A stretch of DNA of 64,000 nucleotides from Pseudidiomarina terrestris (lineage in GTDB: Bacteria > Pseudomonadota > Gammaproteobacteria > Enterobacterales > Alteromonadaceae). The translations under genes and the position numbers were made by a program. The stretch covers positions 1-64,000 of the forward strand of contig NZ_JAGGJF010000005.1 in NCBI RefSeq assembly GCF_030466405.1. The letters are read 5' to 3'. The number at the start of each line of letters is the position of its first letter. Position 1 is the first letter of the stretch. The notes under the pieces are model-generated. The model was not told the origin of the DNA. It did no database searches and saw only the letters and a program-made list of their open reading frames with translations. Below are positions 35,274 to 44,965 of the stretch, piece by piece.

Positions 35274-38200
35274 TATGCGCCCTCCGTTAAGGTCTTACTG
35301 CGCACCTGCTTGCGATCCACCAGCAGGTACAGGCAAGGGATGAAGAATAAGGTCAATAAAGTCGAGAACAATAGTCCCGCGATAACACTGATTGCCATAG
35401 GTGCGCGGATTTCTGCGCCTTCACCCAGACCAATGGCCAGGGGCATGAGGCCAAGCACTGTGGTAAACATGGTCATAAGAATTGGGCGTAAGCGCTGCTG
35501 AGCAGCCTGGAAAACGGCGTTATAACGCGTTTCTCCCTCGCTGCGGAGCTGATTAATTCGATCGACCAGCACAATGGCATTGTTGACCACAATCCCGGCC
35601 AGCATAATTAAGCCGATGAAAACGATGACACTGAGTTCGGTGCCCATCAGATACAGCCCAAGTACGGACCCTGCGCCTGCCAGCGGCACACTGAATAAGA
35701 TAAAAAATGGATGCAAGAGCGACTCAAATTGCGAAGCCATGATGAGGTAAACCAGGAATATCGCGAGTACGAGCGCAAATTGTAACGACTGAAACGAGCG
35801 CTGCATTTCTTCACTCTGCCCTGCAACATTGGCTTTAATGGTAAGCGGTAATTGAGTGTCAGCGACCACTTGTTGTGCTGTACTGACGGCGCTGCCGAGG
35901 TCGCCAAAGGCCAGGTTCGCCTGGACCATGGCGGTCCGTTGCTGATCAATACGGGTAATTTCACTGGGGCCCATCACTTGTTCGATCTCGGCCACGGCCT
36001 GCAATGGAATTTCGCGCGCCGCACCAGGATTGATGACCAGTTGTTGCAGGTCGCGTAAGGAGTCCCGATCACTGGCCTGACTGCGCACCAGAATATCAAT
36101 TTTGCGATCGTCCAGGCTAAACTGTGTTGCCACCCGGCCGCCAATTTTGGTGGCGAGGAGTTCGGACACATCAGCACTGGTCAAGCCATATTGAGCGAGT
36201 CGGGAATGATCAAAATAAATAGCAATTTCGGGCTGTCCATCACTCATATTGGTACGAATATCGGTGAACTGCTGGTGTTCTTCTAAATTCTTTGCCAAGG
36301 TTTGCGCCGCCTGTTGCAGTAGTTCGATGTCATAGCCAATGACTTCAATAGCGATGGGACTACTGAAACTAAAAAGCTCCGGCCGGCCAAACTTAATTTG
36401 GACGCCTGGTAACTGCTGTGCGTAGTGGCGTAACTCGTTTTGCACACGCTCTTCGGCAAGGGTATCACTGTCGCTTGCCATCACCACGTTGAAGCGACCC
36501 CACTGATTGCCATTTTGCCCGGGAGCGGCGTTTAACAGGCTGCCTGTGCCGGCGATACTAAAGGAGCGCTCGACCTGACTCACAAGCTCCGGCTGATTGG
36601 CCAGGTGGCGGGCAAAGCCTGCTAAAACTGCATCGGTTTCATAAATAGTTGCTCCGGGCTGCAGTTCAACTTCCACATAAAATTCGCCTTGTGCCATGCT
36701 GGGCAACAAACTTACCGGCAGCAAGGGCACCAGCGCATAGCAGGCTGCTGCAACCAGCACGATAGCACCGAGGGTAAGTTTTGCTTGTTGCAGCGCAAAG
36801 CTCAGTACGCGTTGATAAGTTATTGCCAGACGTTGATAACCCCAGTCAAAGCCTCTTAATACCGGAGTTACCAGCCAGCCCAAGCCTTTTGCCAGGCTGC
36901 GCCAGAGCAAGGTAATGAGTGCCACAATGGCCAGCGGTAACCAGCGAAACACTAGCAGTAAAGGTGTCATCAACCAGAAACGCCAGCCGCTGCGCTTGGC
37001 CGCAGCAGGGAAGTGCTGGCGGTCAGTTATGGTGGCATCCGCGCTACGTTGCTTGGCAGAGAGCATTGGGATCAGTGTTAGAGCGACAAATAATGACGCA
37101 AGTAAGGAGAAGGTCACCGTCAGCGCTTGATCGGCAAACAATTGTCCTGCCAGGCCCTCGACAAACACCAGCGGAAAGAACACCGCCATGGTGGTTAAGG
37201 TGGAGGCGATAATTGCACCTGTCACTTCACTGGCACCGGTTTCAGCTGCCTCTGCTTCCCCTTTGTGTTCACGGTGACGGGCAATATTTTCCAGCACCAC
37301 AATGGCATTATCAACTAACATACCGACGGCGAGAGCGATCCCCCCAAGGGACATCATATTTAACGAGATCTGATAGCCATGCATGAGGTTAAAGGTGGCG
37401 ATAATCGAGACCGGAATTGCCAGTGAGATAATCACCGTCGGCCATAGCCGCTGCAGGAACAGATAGATAATGATCATCGCCAGCAAGCCACCAATGATGG
37501 CTGCGTCACGAACTTCGGCAATCGCAGCTTCAATAAAGACAGCCTGATCCGCGATCGGCTCAACTTGATAAACGTCAGGGATGAGTTTGCTAGTTTGCAG
37601 GTGTCGCAGATGCGCCTGGATAGCTTTTGAGACCTGTACGGTATTGGCGTCACCTTCTTTATAAAGGGACACTTCCACGGCCTCACGACCGCCAATACGA
37701 CTGATGGAATCACGCTCTTTGTAACTGTTTTCAACGCTGGCAAGATCGCGCAGCAGAATTGGGCGGTCATTACGGGTGGCGATGTAAATCGAACGGATGT
37801 CGTCCAGGTTCTGAAACTGGTTCAGCGTCCGTACCAGGTATTCAGCGCGTTGCGCCTCAAGGCGGCCGCCGGATAAATTAATATTTTCCTCGCGCAGGCG
37901 CTGCATGATTAAGCTCATTGGAACTTGCAGCTGCGTCGCTTGTTGCTCATCGACCAACACCTGAATTTCATCTTCCAGGCCGCCGCCAAGACGCACTGAG
38001 GCAACGCCTTCCACGCTCTCCAGATGACGCTTGAGCTCTTCTTCAGCAAAGGTGCGCAAGCGTTTCAATTCAGCGACATTCGGTTCAGTTGTACCATCAA
38101 ACCCTAAGGTGAGCCGGTAAATCGGTTCTTCTGCCGGGTTAAACCGTAACAAGGTTGGTTTTTCAATATCCAGCGGCAGATTGACCAGATCCATTTTTTC

Positions 38201-38527
38201 GCGGACATCAAGACTTGCCATGTCCATATTGGTGCCCCAGGCAAACTCAAGCAGCACATCGCTCTGGCCTGCGCGCGAGATGGATTCAATCCGCTGTACA
38301 CCTTTGACGGTGCCCAGAGCTTCCTCAACAGGCTTACTGACCAGTTGTTCAACTTCGCCCGGGGCGCCGCCAGGATAGTCGGTCCGGACGGTAAGGGTAG
38401 GGTAGGCAAGATCCGGTAACAGGGTGACCGGAATCCGGCCTAATGACACCATCCCAAACAATAAAACAGCCAAGGTAAACATGGCGACCGTTACTGGACG
38501 CCGAACTGCCAGACGCGCCAGACTCAT
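35273..38527 (-). CDS. RND-family efflux permease (first of two)
   Basis: A 1084-residue RND permease with the same plan as its neighbour. It begins MSLARLAVRRPVTVAMFTLAV and carries [18 protein letters not shown] in helix 4 and VGMLVDN-like [20 protein letters not shown] in helix 10. It is about 60 residues longer than the other, mainly through a hydrophobic insert around residues 500-560 after helix 6. Translation is coupled to the adaptor gene upstream (4-bp ATGA overlap) and to the second permease downstream. Helix 4 has Asp-Asn rather than the AcrB Asp-Asp pair. Substrate unknown. Confidence 0.88.
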   Translation of the reverse strand: MSLARLAVRRPVTVAMFTLAVLLFGMVSLGRIPVTLLPDLAYPTLTVRTDYPGGAPGEVEQLVSKPVEEALGTVKGVQRIESISRAGQSDVLLEFAWGTNMDMASLDVREKMDLVNLPLDIEKPTLLRFNPAEEPIYRLTLGFDGTTEPNVAELKRLRTFAEEELKRHLESVEGVASVRLGGGLEDEIQVLVDEQQATQLQVPMSLIMQRLREENINLSGGRLEAQRAEYLVRTLNQFQNLDDIRSIYIATRNDRPILLRDLASVENSYKERDSISRIGGREAVEVSLYKEGDANTVQVSKAIQAHLRHLQTSKLIPDVYQVEPIADQAVFIEAAIAEVRDAAIIGGLLAMIIIYLFLQRLWPTVIISLAIPVSIIATFNLMHGYQISLNMMSLGGIALAVGMLVDNAIVVLENIARHREHKGEAEAAETGASEVTGAIIASTLTTMAVFFPLVFVEGLAGQLFADQALTVTFSLLASLFVALTLIPMLSAKQRSADATITDRQHFPAAAKRSGWRFWLMTPLLLVFRWLPLAIVALITLLWRSLAKGLGWLVTPVLRGFDWGYQRLAITYQRVLSFALQQAKLTLGAIVLVAAACYALVPLLPVSLLPSMAQGEFYVEVELQPGATIYETDAVLAGFARHLANQPELVSQVERSFSIAGTGSLLNAAPGQNGNQWGRFNVVMASDSDTLAEERVQNELRHYAQQLPGVQIKFGRPELFSFSSPIAIEVIGYDIELLQQAAQTLAKNLEEHQQFTDIRTNMSDGQPEIAIYFDHSRLAQYGLTSADVSELLATKIGGRVATQFSLDDRKIDILVRSQASDRDSLRDLQQLVINPGAAREIPLQAVAEIEQVMGPSEITRIDQQRTAMVQANLAFGDLGSAVSTAQQVVADTQLPLTIKANVAGQSEEMQRSFQSLQFALVLAIFLVYLIMASQFESLLHPFFILFSVPLAGAGSVLGLYLMGTELSVIVFIGLIMLAGIVVNNAIVLVDRINQLRSEGETRYNAVFQAAQQRLRPILMTMFTTVLGLMPLAIGLGEGAEIRAPMAISVIAGLLFSTLLTLFFIPCLYLLVDRKQVRSKTLTEGA

Positions 38528-39624
38528 GATTGTTGCTCGCTCTTGATGACCTCAACTAAAGCGGCATCTTTCAGATTGGCCTGACCACTTACCACCAGAC
38601 GGTCACCTGCCTCAACGCCGGCGAGAATCTCAACATGGGTTTCATCTTCAAATCCCAGTTGCACATCTTTTTTATGTGCGACACCGTCACTGTCGACGAT
38701 GAAGACAGAGTGTTGCCCGTCAAGACTCTGCACGGCATAACGCGGTACCGTAACAGTGTCATCGTGGGTAGCATAATGCAGGCTGACATGAGCAAACATG
38801 CCGGCTTTAAGCTGCTGCTCTGGGTTGCTGACGCTCAACACCACTTTAAAGGTACCGCTCTGGGTATCGACCATCGGACTGATACGCGCTACCCGGGCAT
38901 CGACGACCTGGTTGGGCAGCGCACTCAGCCGCAGCTGGGCGGTTTGGCCGACAGCGACGAACTGCAATTCACGCTCAGGCAGATACAGATTCCCTTCCAG
39001 CTCATCCAGGGCGATGATGTGGAATAGCTTTTGTGCCTGATACTGGCTAATCATATTGCCTGTTTTGGCATAACGAGTGGCGACCACGCCCGAAATAGGC
39101 GCTCGGATCTCAGTTTCGGCCAGGTTCAATTTGGCCATGTCAAAACGTGCCTGTAACAGGTCCGCCTGATAACGCAGTTTGTCGTACGCGTCGGCGCTGA
39201 TCATGTCGCGTTCTGCCATATCCTTGACCCGGCGTAATTCCTGCTGGATGCTGTTGAGCTCTGCCTGAGCCTGGGCCAACTGAATGCGATATTCTTCATC
39301 GCGCAGTTTTGCTAACAGCTGCCCTTGCTCAACATGCTGGCCTTCCTCGACATAAATGTCTTCAACGATGCCATTGGCTTTGCTAATGACGTCGGTCTCG
39401 TCGCGCGCTTCAAGCGTTGCTGTAGTTTTGAAGCTTGAAGTAATGGCACTACGAGCAACATCCTGAGTCGCCACTGGAATGCGGACGACCACTTCCTCTT
39501 CTTGCGTGGCCGTTTGATTAGAGGCGTCGGCCTGACCGCAACCGTTTAGCAACAGACTTGAAGTCAGAATTAAAGCGGTCAAGCCGACAAAACTTGAGTT
39601 GATTCGTACAGATTTAGTTTTCAT
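38524..39624 (-). CDS. RND efflux periplasmic adaptor (membrane fusion protein), lipoprotein
   Basis: The 366-residue adaptor links an RND pump to an outer-membrane channel. The signal ends at LLLNGC (about residue 29), a lipobox. A barrel-sandwich half (ANGIVEDIYVEEGQHVEQGQ, then LLAKL), a helical hairpin (about 110-160, with QAQAELNSIQQELRRVKDMA), the second half of the sandwich (APISGVVATRYAKTGNMISQ) and beta-barrel domains follow. It is the first gene of the operon with two permeases. No TolC-like gene is adjacent, so a shared outer-membrane channel is expected. Confidence 0.9.
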   Translation of the reverse strand: MKTKSVRINSSFVGLTALILTSSLLLNGCGQADASNQTATQEEEVVVRIPVATQDVARSAITSSFKTTATLEARDETDVISKANGIVEDIYVEEGQHVEQGQLLAKLRDEEYRIQLAQAQAELNSIQQELRRVKDMAERDMISADAYDKLRYQADLLQARFDMAKLNLAETEIRAPISGVVATRYAKTGNMISQYQAQKLFHIIALDELEGNLYLPERELQFVAVGQTAQLRLSALPNQVVDARVARISPMVDTQSGTFKVVLSVSNPEQQLKAGMFAHVSLHYATHDDTVTVPRYAVQSLDGQHSVFIVDSDGVAHKKDVQLGFEDETHVEILAGVEAGDRLVVSGQANLKDAALVEVIKSEQQS

Positions 39625-39832
39625 TGTTTGGTCCCTGTTTTACTCATTCATTGCTCGTCATGACGGATTAGAGATTAAGACGATGACGATGATGATTAAG
39701 TTTATGCAGGTAGCGTGCCAAGATTGAAGGCGTTGACGGGGAATTTAAGCAAATGCATTTAAAAACAGTATCTTAGGGTATATCGGAGAGTGGTTCTGGT
39801 TACACTTGGTTACATTTACCGACGCCAGAAAT

Positions 39833-39861
39833 AAAAAAAGCACGCCGGAGCGTGCTTTTTT
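39833..39861 (-). terminator. Intrinsic terminator of gltA (bidirectional form)
   Basis: GCACGC (39840-39845) pairs with GCGTGC (39850-39855) around CGGA, extended by A-T pairs. Seven A residues (39833-39839) give the T-tract for gltA on the minus strand, and six T residues follow on the plus strand. Confidence 0.9.
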
Positions 39862-39886
39862 ACTAATTAATGGCGAAAACTGCGAA

Positions 39887-41167
39887 CTAACGCTTGATAG
39901 GCGTAAAGTCGCGTTGTGCTTCACCAGTATAAAGCTGACGAGGGCGACCGATTTTCTGATTCGCTTCGCCCATCATCTCATGCCAGTGTGAAATCCAGCC
40001 GACCGTGCGCGATAGCGCGAAAATCACGGTAAACATGTTGGTCGGAATGCCAATGGCTTTCAAAATGATGCCGGAGTAGAAATCAACGTTCGGGTACAAT
40101 TTCTTCTCAACAAAGTAGGGGTCTTCAAGCGCAATACGCTCAAGCTCCATGGCGACGTCCAGTAGTGGATCGCTGATATTCAGTTCTTTAAGTACTTCGT
40201 GCGCACTGTCGCGCATCACGGTTGCCCGCGGATCAAAGTTCTTATAGACGCGGTGACCGAAGCCCATCAGGCGGAACGGGTCATCTTTGTCTTTTGCTTT
40301 GTCAATGTACTTCGGAATGTTATCGACGCTGCCGATTTCTTTCAGCATACGCAAGCAGGCTTCGTTAGCGCCACCGTGCGCAGGGCCCCATAGCGATGCG
40401 ACACCGGCTGCGATACACGCGTACGGGTTCGCACCTGATGAGCCTGCCAGGCGGACGGTCGAGGTGGACGCGTTTTGCTCGTGGTCAGCATGCAAGGTGA
40501 AAATACGGTCCATTGCCTTGGCAATCACCGGGTTCACTTTGTAGTCTTCAGCTGGTACCGAGAACATCATGTTGAGGAAGTTCTCAGAGTAGGACAGCTC
40601 ATTTTTCGGATAAACGAAAGGCTGGCCAATGCTGAATTTATACGCCATGGCTGCGATGGTAGGCATCTTCGCGATCAGGCGGTATGCGCTACGCAGGCGC
40701 TGCTTCTCGTCGTGGATATCAAGGTCATCGTGATAGAACGAAGACAACGCACCAGTGACGGCACAAAGCATGGCCATCGGATGCGCATCGCGACGGAAGC
40801 CGTTAAAGAAGTTATGCAGACCTTGATGCACCATGGTGTGATTGGTGATGGTCTGTTGGAATTTAGTGTACTCTTGCGCGTTCGGCGCTTCACCGTGGAG
40901 CAGCATGTAACATACTTCGAGATAGTCCGCTTGGGTCGCGAGCTGATCAATCGGGTATCCGCGGTGCAGAAGAATGCCTTTCTCACCATCGATATAGGTG
41001 ATCTTTGATTCGCATGAACCCGTGGCAAGGAAGCCTGGGTCAAACGTGAAGTACCCGTGTTTGCCTAAAGTACGCACGTCAATTACATCATAGCCGGCTG
41101 TACCAGATAACACTGGTAGTTCAATGGATTGGCCGTCAATCTGCAGGGTGGCTTTACGATCAGCCAT
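39887..41167 (-). CDS. gltA: Citrate synthase (type II)
   Basis: The 426-residue protein condenses oxaloacetate and acetyl-CoA into citrate. The active-site blocks are intact: [34 protein letters not shown] with the catalytic His, and [14 protein letters not shown]. Length and N-terminal domain match the hexameric, NADH-inhibited type II enzymes of Gram-negative bacteria. The start at 41167 follows AAGGAGA. A near-consensus promoter lies at 41217-41246, and the gene is divergent from the sdh operon. Confidence 0.97.
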   Translation of the reverse strand: MADRKATLQIDGQSIELPVLSGTAGYDVIDVRTLGKHGYFTFDPGFLATGSCESKITYIDGEKGILLHRGYPIDQLATQADYLEVCYMLLHGEAPNAQEYTKFQQTITNHTMVHQGLHNFFNGFRRDAHPMAMLCAVTGALSSFYHDDLDIHDEKQRLRSAYRLIAKMPTIAAMAYKFSIGQPFVYPKNELSYSENFLNMMFSVPAEDYKVNPVIAKAMDRIFTLHADHEQNASTSTVRLAGSSGANPYACIAAGVASLWGPAHGGANEACLRMLKEIGSVDNIPKYIDKAKDKDDPFRLMGFGHRVYKNFDPRATVMRDSAHEVLKELNISDPLLDVAMELERIALEDPYFVEKKLYPNVDFYSGIILKAIGIPTNMFTVIFALSRTVGWISHWHEMMGEANQKIGRPRQLYTGEAQRDFTPIKR

Positions 41168-41216
41168 AAGGAAATCTCCTTGTTTGAGTCTGCTTCATCA
41201 CTAAAAAGGGCGATAG

Positions 41217-41246
41217 AATTTACTTGATCTTAACCACTCCTGTCAA
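41217..41246 (-). promoter_or_regulatory. Candidate gltA promoter
   Basis: On the minus strand a perfect -35 box TTGACA (41246-41241) is followed after 18 bp by TAAATT (41222-41217). The start codon is about 50 bp downstream. Confidence 0.6.
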
Positions 41247-41492
41247 TTCAAACAGCTGTTTAATTCGCAGTCAAAGGTTGAGAGCCGTCAAGTAAAACTG
41301 CCATTATTACGCATCCATGTGGCAATTGGATGACACTGTTTTACAGTCTATCGCGTATACCATTAGGTTTATACTTCCTTCTGTAAGGTCTGTGTATACG
41401 ACTAAGGTAGTGTTGCATCAAGAGCGAGTTTACAGTCTGTTGATCTAAACCGAAAAAATTAACGTTTTTCATGGAAAGTCGGCGCTAGAGAA

Positions 41493-41521
41493 TTGTAATT
41501 CAAGGCTATGGCTTATATACT
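41493..41521 (+). promoter_or_regulatory. Candidate sdhC promoter
   Basis: TTGTAA (41493-41498) and TATACT (41516-41521) are separated by the optimal 17 bp. Transcription would begin near 41528 and include the small leader frame before sdhC. Confidence 0.6.
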
Positions 41522-41590
41522 TTGGCGGCGATCTCACAGGGTTCTCTGTTCCCTTGCTTATCTGAATTTGGTGTAAGTGGAGGAACGAGG

Positions 41591-41629
41591 ATGTTTGAAG
41601 TTCCGAGCATGTTAACAATGCTTTTCTGA
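41591..41629 (+). CDS. Putative 12-residue leader peptide before sdhC
   Basis: ATG at 41591 is preceded by GGAGG and opens a frame reading MFEVPSMLTMLF, with TGA at 41627-41629. sdhC starts 14 bases later. The ribosome site here is stronger than that of sdhC, so translation of this peptide could feed ribosomes to sdhC. No codon run or terminator typical of amino-acid attenuation is present. It may also be chance. Confidence 0.3.
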   Translation: MFEVPSMLTMLF

Positions 41630-41643
41630 AAGGCACAACAATC

Positions 41644-42018
41644 GTGAAAAAACAAAGACCTGTAAATTTAGAACTTACAACTATCAGCTTCCCGGCAGCT
41701 GCAATCAGCTCAATCCTACATCGAATTTCCGGCGTTATTATGTTGGTTTCCGTAGGTTTGTTAGTCTGGGCTTTAGCGACTTCACTGCAATCAGCCGAAG
41801 GCTTTGCAATGGTGCATGAATTATTCACCGGCTTCATTGCTAAGTTTATCGCCTGGGGCATTCTTACTGCACTTGGTTACCACCTGCTTGCTGGCATACG
41901 GCACATGATTATGGATATGGGTTATTTCGAAGGGCTCGAGTCCGGTCGAATCACAGCTCAGATCTCATTCGTACTGGGTGTCGTACTCTCTGTTTTAGCT
42001 GGGGTTTGGTTATGGTAA
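41644..42018 (+). CDS. sdhC: Succinate dehydrogenase cytochrome b556 subunit
   Basis: The 124-residue subunit has three membrane helices. The conserved motif SSILHRISGVIM contains the quinone-site Ser/Arg region, and YHLLAGIRHMIMDMGY carries the heme-ligand His. With SdhD it anchors the SdhAB catalytic pair and passes electrons to ubiquinone. Translation begins at GTG (41644), with AAAGG about 9 bases upstream. sdhD overlaps its end by 7 bp. Confidence 0.93.
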   Translation: MKKQRPVNLELTTISFPAAAISSILHRISGVIMLVSVGLLVWALATSLQSAEGFAMVHELFTGFIAKFIAWGILTALGYHLLAGIRHMIMDMGYFEGLESGRITAQISFVLGVVLSVLAGVWLW

Positions 42019-42368
42019 AAGTAGCATCAACATTTGGCCGTAGCGGTACGCATGACTTTATCCTGCTACGTGCGTCAGCAATTATCATGGCGTTGTATAC
42101 CATCTTTATGGTCAGCTTCTTAGTGTCAGCAGACACTCTGAACTACGCCGTCTGGACCAATTTATTTGGTCACCTTGGCATGAAAATCTTTACCATGCTG
42201 GCATTAACCTCAGTGTTAGTGCATGGCTGGATCGGTATCTGGCAGGTACTGACTGATTACGTCAAAATCTCTGGCTTACGAGCTTTCATTCAATTCGTAG
42301 TAAGCGTCGCGCTCATCGTGTACTGGCTCGCCGGTTTACTCGTAGTGTGGCCTGTGGAGGGTGTGTAA
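42012..42368 (+). CDS. sdhD: Succinate dehydrogenase membrane anchor subunit
   Basis: A 118-residue subunit with three helices. DFILLRASAIIMALY starts the first, and VHGWIGIWQVLTDYVK carries the heme-proximal His and the quinone-site Asp-Tyr. The ATG at 42012 overlaps the sdhC stop by 7 bp; a TTG two codons earlier is less likely. Its TAA directly abuts the GTG of sdhA. Confidence 0.92.
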   Translation: MVKVASTFGRSGTHDFILLRASAIIMALYTIFMVSFLVSADTLNYAVWTNLFGHLGMKIFTMLALTSVLVHGWIGIWQVLTDYVKISGLRAFIQFVVSVALIVYWLAGLLVVWPVEGV

Positions 42369-44135
42369 GTGAGCGTACAAACTTTAGAATTTGATGCAGT
42401 AGTCATCGGTGCTGGCGGCGCAGGTATGCGCGCAGCATTACAGATTTCAGAATCAGGCATGACCTGTGCGCTGATGTCAAAAGTCTTCCCCACCCGTTCC
42501 CATACGGTTTCTGCGCAAGGTGGTATCACCGTTGCTCTGGGTAACGCCCATGAAGATAACTGGGAATGGCACATGTTCGATACCGTGAAAGGTTCGGACT
42601 ATATTGGCGACCAGGATGCCATCGAGTACATGTGTAAAACCGGTCCGGAAGCAATTCTGGAACTGGAAAACATGGGCTTGCCGTTTTCACGTTTTGAAAG
42701 CGGTAAAGTTTATCAGCGTCCGTTCGGTGGTCAGTCAAAATCATTCGGCGGCGAACAGGCCGCGCGTACTGCCGCTGCAGCTGACCGTACCGGTCATGCC
42801 TTATTGCACTTGCTGTATCAGCAGAACGTCAAAAACAAAACCACTGTATTTTCAGAGTGGTATGCCCTTGACCTGGTCAAAAACCAGGATGGTGCAGTGG
42901 TGGGTGTAACCACACTGAACATCGAAACGGGTGAGATCTTTTACGTTAAAGCCAAAGCCGTTGTATTAGCAACGGGTGGTGCAGGGCGCATCTACGCCTC
43001 GACCACCAATGCACACATCAACACCGGTGACGGCGTTGGTATGGCATTGCGTGCCGGCGTACCTTTACAGGACATGGAAATGTGGCAGTTCCACCCAACC
43101 GGTATTGCCGGTGCGGGGACATTGGTCACCGAGGGTTGCCGTGGTGAAGGTGGTTACCTCCTGAATAAAGACGGTGAGCGCTTCATGGAGCGCTATGCGC
43201 CGAACGCTAAAGACTTAGCCTCACGTGACGTTGTCGCTCGGTCGATGATGACAGAAATTCGTGAAGGTCGTGGTTGTGAAGGGCCGTTGGGTACACACCT
43301 GAAATTGAAGCTTGACCATCTTGGTCGTGACGTGTTGGAAAGCCGTCTGCCAGGCGTCTGTGATCTGGCCAAGACCTTCGCGCACGTTGATCCGGCAGAA
43401 GAACCGATTCCGGTTATCCCAACTTGTCACTACATGATGGGCGGTATCCCAACGGATGTGAACGGTCAGGCATTGCAGATTGATAGCCAAGGCAAAGCTA
43501 CACCGATTCAAGGTCTGTTTGCCTGTGGCGAAATCGCTTGTGTCTCTGTACACGGCGCAAACCGCCTTGGTGGTAACTCACTGCTTGATTTGGTGGTCTT
43601 CGGCCGTGCGACTGGTCTGCACCTTGGTGAAGCTCTGGCTGCGAACACTGAAGCACGTGAAGCCAGTCAGGACGACATTGATGCAGCTTTGGCGCGCACG
43701 CAACGTTGGGAAAACACCCAACAGGGCGAAGACCCAGTGCAAATTAAGAAAGATTTGCAGAAGTGCATGCAGCTGAACTTCTCGGTGTTCCGTGAAGGCG
43801 AAGCGATGAAAGAAGGTCTGGCGGAACTGAATGATATCCGCGAGCGCCTGAAAAACGCGCGTCTTGATGACACCAGTAAAGAATTTAACACGCAGCGTAT
43901 CGAGTGCCTTGAGCTTGATAACTTGATGGAAACTGCGTATTCGACTGCGGTGGCAGCAAACTTCCGTACCGAAAGCCGTGGCGCGCACAGCCGTGCAGAC
44001 TTTCCGGACCGTGATGACGACAACTGGTTAGTACACTCAGTGTACCGTCCGGAAGCCGAAGAAATGGTGAAACGTGAAGTAAATATGCAGCCTACGCTGC
44101 GTGAGGCATTCCCGCCAAAAGCGCGGACTTACTAA
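42369..44135 (+). CDS. sdhA: Succinate dehydrogenase flavoprotein subunit
   Basis: The 588-residue flavoprotein oxidises succinate to fumarate. The dinucleotide fold [13 protein letters not shown] starts near residue 12, and His45 in [10 protein letters not shown] is the FAD attachment residue, at the E. coli position. HPTGIAGAG and [11 protein letters not shown] are intact. Translation starts at GTG immediately after the sdhD stop, with GGAGG eight bases upstream. Confidence 0.97.
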   Translation: MSVQTLEFDAVVIGAGGAGMRAALQISESGMTCALMSKVFPTRSHTVSAQGGITVALGNAHEDNWEWHMFDTVKGSDYIGDQDAIEYMCKTGPEAILELENMGLPFSRFESGKVYQRPFGGQSKSFGGEQAARTAAAADRTGHALLHLLYQQNVKNKTTVFSEWYALDLVKNQDGAVVGVTTLNIETGEIFYVKAKAVVLATGGAGRIYASTTNAHINTGDGVGMALRAGVPLQDMEMWQFHPTGIAGAGTLVTEGCRGEGGYLLNKDGERFMERYAPNAKDLASRDVVARSMMTEIREGRGCEGPLGTHLKLKLDHLGRDVLESRLPGVCDLAKTFAHVDPAEEPIPVIPTCHYMMGGIPTDVNGQALQIDSQGKATPIQGLFACGEIACVSVHGANRLGGNSLLDLVVFGRATGLHLGEALAANTEAREASQDDIDAALARTQRWENTQQGEDPVQIKKDLQKCMQLNFSVFREGEAMKEGLAELNDIRERLKNARLDDTSKEFNTQRIECLELDNLMETAYSTAVAANFRTESRGAHSRADFPDRDDDNWLVHSVYRPEAEEMVKREVNMQPTLREAFPPKARTY

Positions 44136-44150
44136 GGTTAGGTGACAACG

Positions 44151-44864
44151 ATGAAGAAGTTGAGTATTTCAGTTTATCGTTACAACCCGGATGTTGATAA
44201 CGCACCCTACATGAAGGATTACGCCCTGGAAATCGAAGAGGGGCAGGACATGATGGTGCTGGATCTGCTGTTGAAATTGAAAGAGCAGGATCCATCGTTA
44301 GCATTCCGTCGCTCGTGCCGTGAAGGCGTGTGCGGTTCAGATGGTTTGAACATGAATGGTAAGAATGGTCTGGCGTGTATCACTCCTTTGTCTGCCTTAA
44401 AAGGTAGCAAAATCGTGGTCCGTCCACTACCAGGTTTACCGGTCATTCGCGACCTTATTGTCGACATGACTCAGTTCTATAAACAGTACGAGAAAATCAA
44501 ACCTTATCTGATTAACGACGACAAAACGCCACCTGCGCGTGAGCGTCTGCAATCACCGGAAGAGCGCGCGAAATTGGATGGCCTGTACGAGTGTATTCTC
44601 TGTGCTTGCTGTTCAACCTCGTGCCCGTCATTCTGGTGGAACCCAGATAAGTTTGTTGGCCCTGCGGGTCTGTTGCACGCCTACCGGTTCTTGATCGATA
44701 GTCGTGACACTGCCACGGAGCAGCGCCTCGACGAGTTAGACGATGCGTTCAGCGTGTTCCGTTGCCACGGAATCATGAATTGCGTTAATGTCTGCCCGAA
44801 AGGTCTGAATCCGACCAAGGCTATTGGACACATCAAATCCATGCTATTGAATCGCGCGATTTAG
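44151..44864 (+). CDS. sdhB: Succinate dehydrogenase iron-sulfur subunit
   Basis: The 237-residue protein carries three clusters: [2Fe-2S] in SCREGVCGSDGLNMNGKNG, [4Fe-4S] in CILCACCSTSCPSFWW, and [3Fe-4S] in CHGIMNCVNVCPKGLNP. The ATG at 44151 gives MKKLSISVYRYNPD, matching E. coli SdhB in length (238). An in-frame GTG nine bases earlier is less likely. It is followed by a promoter-like box and a terminator before sucA. Confidence 0.96.
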   Translation: MKKLSISVYRYNPDVDNAPYMKDYALEIEEGQDMMVLDLLLKLKEQDPSLAFRRSCREGVCGSDGLNMNGKNGLACITPLSALKGSKIVVRPLPGLPVIRDLIVDMTQFYKQYEKIKPYLINDDKTPPARERLQSPEERAKLDGLYECILCACCSTSCPSFWWNPDKFVGPAGLLHAYRFLIDSRDTATEQRLDELDDAFSVFRCHGIMNCVNVCPKGLNPTKAIGHIKSMLLNRAI

Positions 44865-44881
44865 TCTAATCGCGTTGTTTT

Positions 44882-44890
44882 TGCTATAGT
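44882..44890 (+). promoter_or_regulatory. Extended -10 element between sdhB and sucA
   Basis: TGCTATAGT (44882-44890) is a good extended -10 box (TGnTATAAT). No clear -35 was found. A transcript from it would start near 44897, just before the terminator hairpin at 44909, so it may feed an attenuated sucA transcript. Confidence 0.4.
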
Positions 44891-44908
44891 AGTGGCCGAG
44901 CTGTATCG

Positions 44909-44941
44909 AAATAGCCATCCAGCTTGGATGGCTATTTTTTT
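44909..44941 (+). terminator. Terminator/attenuator hairpin between sdhB and sucA
   Basis: AAATAGCCATCC (44909-44920) pairs perfectly with GGATGGCTATTT (44926-44937), and T residues continue to 44941. It should end or reduce sdh transcripts before sucA, setting different levels for the two halves of the block. Confidence 0.85.
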
Positions 44942-44965
44942 ATAAACGAGTGTGAAGGAACAGCG

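Larger units (their letters stand above)
41168..41643. other. Divergent control region between gltA and sdhC (476 bp)
   Basis: It holds a candidate gltA promoter (41217-41246, minus), a candidate sdhC promoter (41493-41521, plus) and a 12-codon leader reading frame with a strong ribosome site (41591-41629). The middle (about 41290-41470) is AT-rich with small inverted repeats such as GTATACC and GGTTTATAC at 41356-41375. I could not assign a known regulator site (ArcA, CRP or Fur) with confidence. Confidence 0.6.

Noticed and set aside
44924-44965. Longer sucA start within the terminator loop region
   Set aside because: The extra codons cover the hairpin and the strong ribosome site points to 44966.
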